Part shown: positions 7,415 to 8,982 of the stretch, one piece after another
How positions within the stretch are numbered: position 1 is the first letter of the stretch
Layout: each line of letters begins with the position of its first letter
Source: an uncultured Lachnospiraceae bacterium
Lineage (GTDB): Bacteria > Bacillota > Clostridia > Lachnospirales > Lachnospiraceae
Reading direction: 5' to 3'
Length of the DNA stretch: 8,982 nt
Assembly (NCBI GenBank): GCA_910585065.1
Contig: CAJUCG010000146.1
Coordinates: forward strand, 1 to 8,982
Notes under the pieces: model-generated
The model's database searches: none
What the model was told of the DNA's origin: nothing
The model's input: only the letters and a program-made list of their open reading frames with translations
Program-made: the position numbers and the translations under genes

Positions 7415-7467
7415 ACAGCATTGCTTTTTCTGCTCCGCCTGCAATTGTTTACGCATTTTAACCAGTT

Positions 7468-8631
7468 TTACTGGATTGCTCTCGCCTTTAATACGCCCTC
7501 AATCGCATTGACCTTATCCACAAGTTCTGCCGTCGCCTTTGCACAGATATCAAGTACGGTGTAAGCATAATTGCCACGGCTGCGATTTACCATTGTTTCA
7601 ATGTTAATGCCTGCCGCTGAGAACACGCCTGTAAACTGCGCCAGCATATTTGGGATATTTTTATGGCATACACAGATTCTTGCCGCCGTCTGGCATTTGC
7701 CCGCATCCATCGCCGGATAATTTACCGAATTTGTAATATTTCCATTTTCAATATAGTCCACGATCTGTTTTACCGCCATCACTGCACAATTATCCTCGGA
7801 CTCCGCCGTCGATGCGCCAAGATGAGGAAAAGCAATCACATTGTCCATATTTGCAATTTTCTTTGTCGGGAAATCTGTTATGTATTTTGCCACTTTGCCG
7901 GAGGCAATCGCTTCACCCATATCGTCCTCATTAACTAGAAGATCGCGCGAAAAATTCAAGATCACAACCCCATCCTTCATCATCGAGAGAGAGGCTTTGT
8001 TAAACATTCCCTTTGTATCGTCAAGAAGCGGCACATGTACAGTAATATAGTCGCACTCTGCAAAAATTTCAGAGTTCGACTTTACAATCTTTACATTGTG
8101 GGAGAGATTTAAAGCGTTTGCCACCGAGAGGAATGGATCGCATCCGATTACCTCCATGCCAAGGTGGGTCGCCGCATTCGCGATAATTACACCGATCGCG
8201 CCAAGACCGATCACGCCAAGCTTTTTCCCTTTAAGCTCAGTCCCGGCAAATTTTGCCTTCGCCTTCTCCATCGTCTTATTGATCGCCTCGTCATCCTTGT
8301 TCGCGCCAACCCAGTCCATACCGCCGCGAATATCGCGCGCTGCAAGCAGCATCCCGGCAATCACTAGCTCCTTTACGCCGTTCGCATTCGCCCCCGGCGT
8401 GTTAAATACCACAATTCCCTCGTCTGCGCATTTATCGAGAGGGATATTATTTACCCCCGCACCCGCCCGCGCGATTGCAAGCAGGCTTTTCGGCAGTGCA
8501 AGTTCATGCATCGCTGCACTTCTGACTAAGACCGCGTCTGCCTCATTTAAATTATCCGTCGTGCCAAATGCATCCGGCAGCAGATTCATCCCAACCTTCG
8601 CAATCGGGTTTAAACAATTTACTTTGACCAT
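7468..8631 (-). CDS. serA: D-3-phosphoglycerate dehydrogenase, short ACT-domain form
   Basis: 387 residues; first step of serine synthesis, oxidising 3-phosphoglycerate to 3-phosphohydroxypyruvate with NAD. Order: N-terminal substrate-binding half with RAGAGVNN at 55-62 and NTPGANANGVKE at 77-88; NAD fold about 90-270 with GLGAIG at 142-147 and D165 after the second strand, as expected for NAD; catalytic Arg R229 (NFSRDLLVNE); H270 in PHLGAST; then a C-terminal ACT domain (about 316-387) with HKNIPNML at 323-330, where serine may bind for feedback control. The active-site stretch is unusual: the family's D-V-F-x-x-E-P is shortened to TDFPTKK (252-258), leaving Lys where the catalytic Glu is expected. 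R229 is followed by Asp rather than Gly. This seems to be a feature of a clostridial subfamily (from memory, not checked). The start is fixed by AGGAGG 5 bases upstream, next to the serC stop. SerC beside it supports the role. Confidence 0.92.
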   Translation of the reverse strand: MVKVNCLNPIAKVGMNLLPDAFGTTDNLNEADAVLVRSAAMHELALPKSLLAIARAGAGVNNIPLDKCADEGIVVFNTPGANANGVKELVIAGMLLAARDIRGGMDWVGANKDDEAINKTMEKAKAKFAGTELKGKKLGVIGLGAIGVIIANAATHLGMEVIGCDPFLSVANALNLSHNVKIVKSNSEIFAECDYITVHVPLLDDTKGMFNKASLSMMKDGVVILNFSRDLLVNEDDMGEAIASGKVAKYITDFPTKKIANMDNVIAFPHLGASTAESEDNCAVMAVKQIVDYIENGNITNSVNYPAMDAGKCQTAARICVCHKNIPNMLAQFTGVFSAAGINIETMVNRSRGNYAYTVLDICAKATAELVDKVNAIEGVLKARAIQ

Positions 8632-8636
8632 GACAT

Positions 8637-8642
8637 CCTCCT
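8637..8642 (-). promoter_or_regulatory. serA ribosome binding site overlapping the serC stop codon
   Basis: AGGAGG on the - strand shares two bases with the serC TAG stop (8641-8643) and lies 5 bases from the serA ATG. Ribosomes ending serC are placed directly on the serA start site, so translation is probably coupled. Confidence 0.85.
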
Positions 8643-8982
8643 ATTTTAAGTTCCGCGCCTCAAATTCCTTCATAAATGCAACCAATTTTTCCACGCCCTC
8701 GATCGGCATAGCATTGTAGATGCTTGCGCGCATCCCACCGACACTGCGATGTCCTTTTAAATTTTCAAATCCCGCCGCTTTCGCTTCTTTTACAAATTTC
8801 GCATCCAGCTCTTCATCGCCCGTTACAAATGGCACATTCATCAGGGAGCGATCTTTCTTTTCTACCGTTCCCTTAAAAAGTTTGCTCTCATCTAAGAAAT
8901 CGTAGAGGATCTTAGCTTTCTTCTCGTTGTATTCCTTCATCGCGGCAAGTCCTCCCCGCTTCTTTAACCACTGGAATACTTT
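8641..8982 (-). CDS. serC: Phosphoserine aminotransferase, C-terminal part (5' end outside window)
   Basis: The frame is open to the window edge, giving 113 residues that begin KVFQWLKKRGGLAAM; the ATG at 8940 is internal, not the start. SerC is a PLP enzyme (class V fold) turning 3-phosphohydroxypyruvate and glutamate into phosphoserine and 2-oxoglutarate, the step right after SerA. The fragment is the small C-terminal domain: EKKDRSLMNVPF, TGDEELDAKFVKEA, then the diagnostic GHRSVGGMRASIYNAMP, whose His-Arg and second Arg bind the substrate phosphate and carboxylate in studied enzymes, and a final helix EGVEKLVAFMKEFEARN. The PLP-binding lysine lies in the missing N-terminal two thirds. Its stop is 9 bases before the serA start, so the two form an operon. 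Confidence 0.95.
   Translation of the reverse strand, partial: KVFQWLKKRGGLAAMKEYNEKKAKILYDFLDESKLFKGTVEKKDRSLMNVPFVTGDEELDAKFVKEAKAAGFENLKGHRSVGGMRASIYNAMPIEGVEKLVAFMKEFEARNLK

Noticed and set aside
7343..7456. Longer 230-residue form of Xpt
   Set aside because: The extra 37 residues lie over the hairpin, lack a ribosome binding site, and extend beyond the usual family length of about 190; the ATG at 7345 has a good site.
7346..7467. Possible guanine riboswitch in the xpt leader
   Set aside because: I looked for the conserved purine aptamer core and its three-way junction bases and did not find them; the leader is taken up by one long hairpin.
7462..7474. Small inverted repeat CCAGT/ACTGG at the serA stop codon
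   Set aside because: Five base pairs with a three-base loop and no U-run; too weak to call a terminator beside the much stronger hairpin downstream.
8096..8719. Open + strand frame of 207 codons opposite serA and serC
   Set aside because: The proline/serine/alanine-rich product mirrors codon use of the genes on the other strand and crosses the serC-serA junction. No start signal or family likeness.

Overview
The window looks like chromosomal DNA from a low-to-moderate GC Firmicute, most likely an anaerobic clostridium of the Lachnospiraceae type. This rests on the serC-serA pair with a short (387 aa) ACT-domain SerA, strong AGGAGG/GAGGGG ribosome binding sites, the style of the paired ABC exporter, and the protein sequences themselves. 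It is inference, since no 16S or other marker is present.

Two blocks converge near 2109-2164. The left block (+ strand, 1-2108) holds the 3' part of a gene for a polytopic-membrane methyl-accepting chemotaxis-type protein. Its stop codon overlaps the start of a YhhN/TMEM86-family (lysoplasmalogenase-like) membrane protein gene by 4 bases.

Everything to the right (2165-8982) is on the - strand. Read in the direction of transcription it runs: the C-terminal part of serC (phosphoserine aminotransferase, cut by the window edge); serA (D-3-phosphoglycerate dehydrogenase, start 10 bases after the serC stop); a strong A/U-flanked hairpin; xpt (xanthine phosphoribosyltransferase); two adjacent half-transporter genes forming a heterodimeric ABC exporter; and a cytoplasmic-looking protein with a C-terminal discoidin (F5/8 type C)-like domain. 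The last gene has its own candidate extended -10 promoter.

Functionally, serC-serA is the first part of serine biosynthesis from 3-phosphoglycerate, and xpt is purine salvage. The two ABC proteins carry complementary active-site degeneracies, as expected for one heterodimer with one catalytic and one degenerate ATP site. No stretch over 300 bases lacks a gene. I see no tRNA, rRNA, CRISPR array, insertion sequence, phage gene or defence system. I did not find a clearly new multi-gene system. The points most worth checking are the hairpin leader just upstream of xpt, the altered active-site region of SerA, the MCP-YhhN overlap, and the orphan discoidin-like protein.
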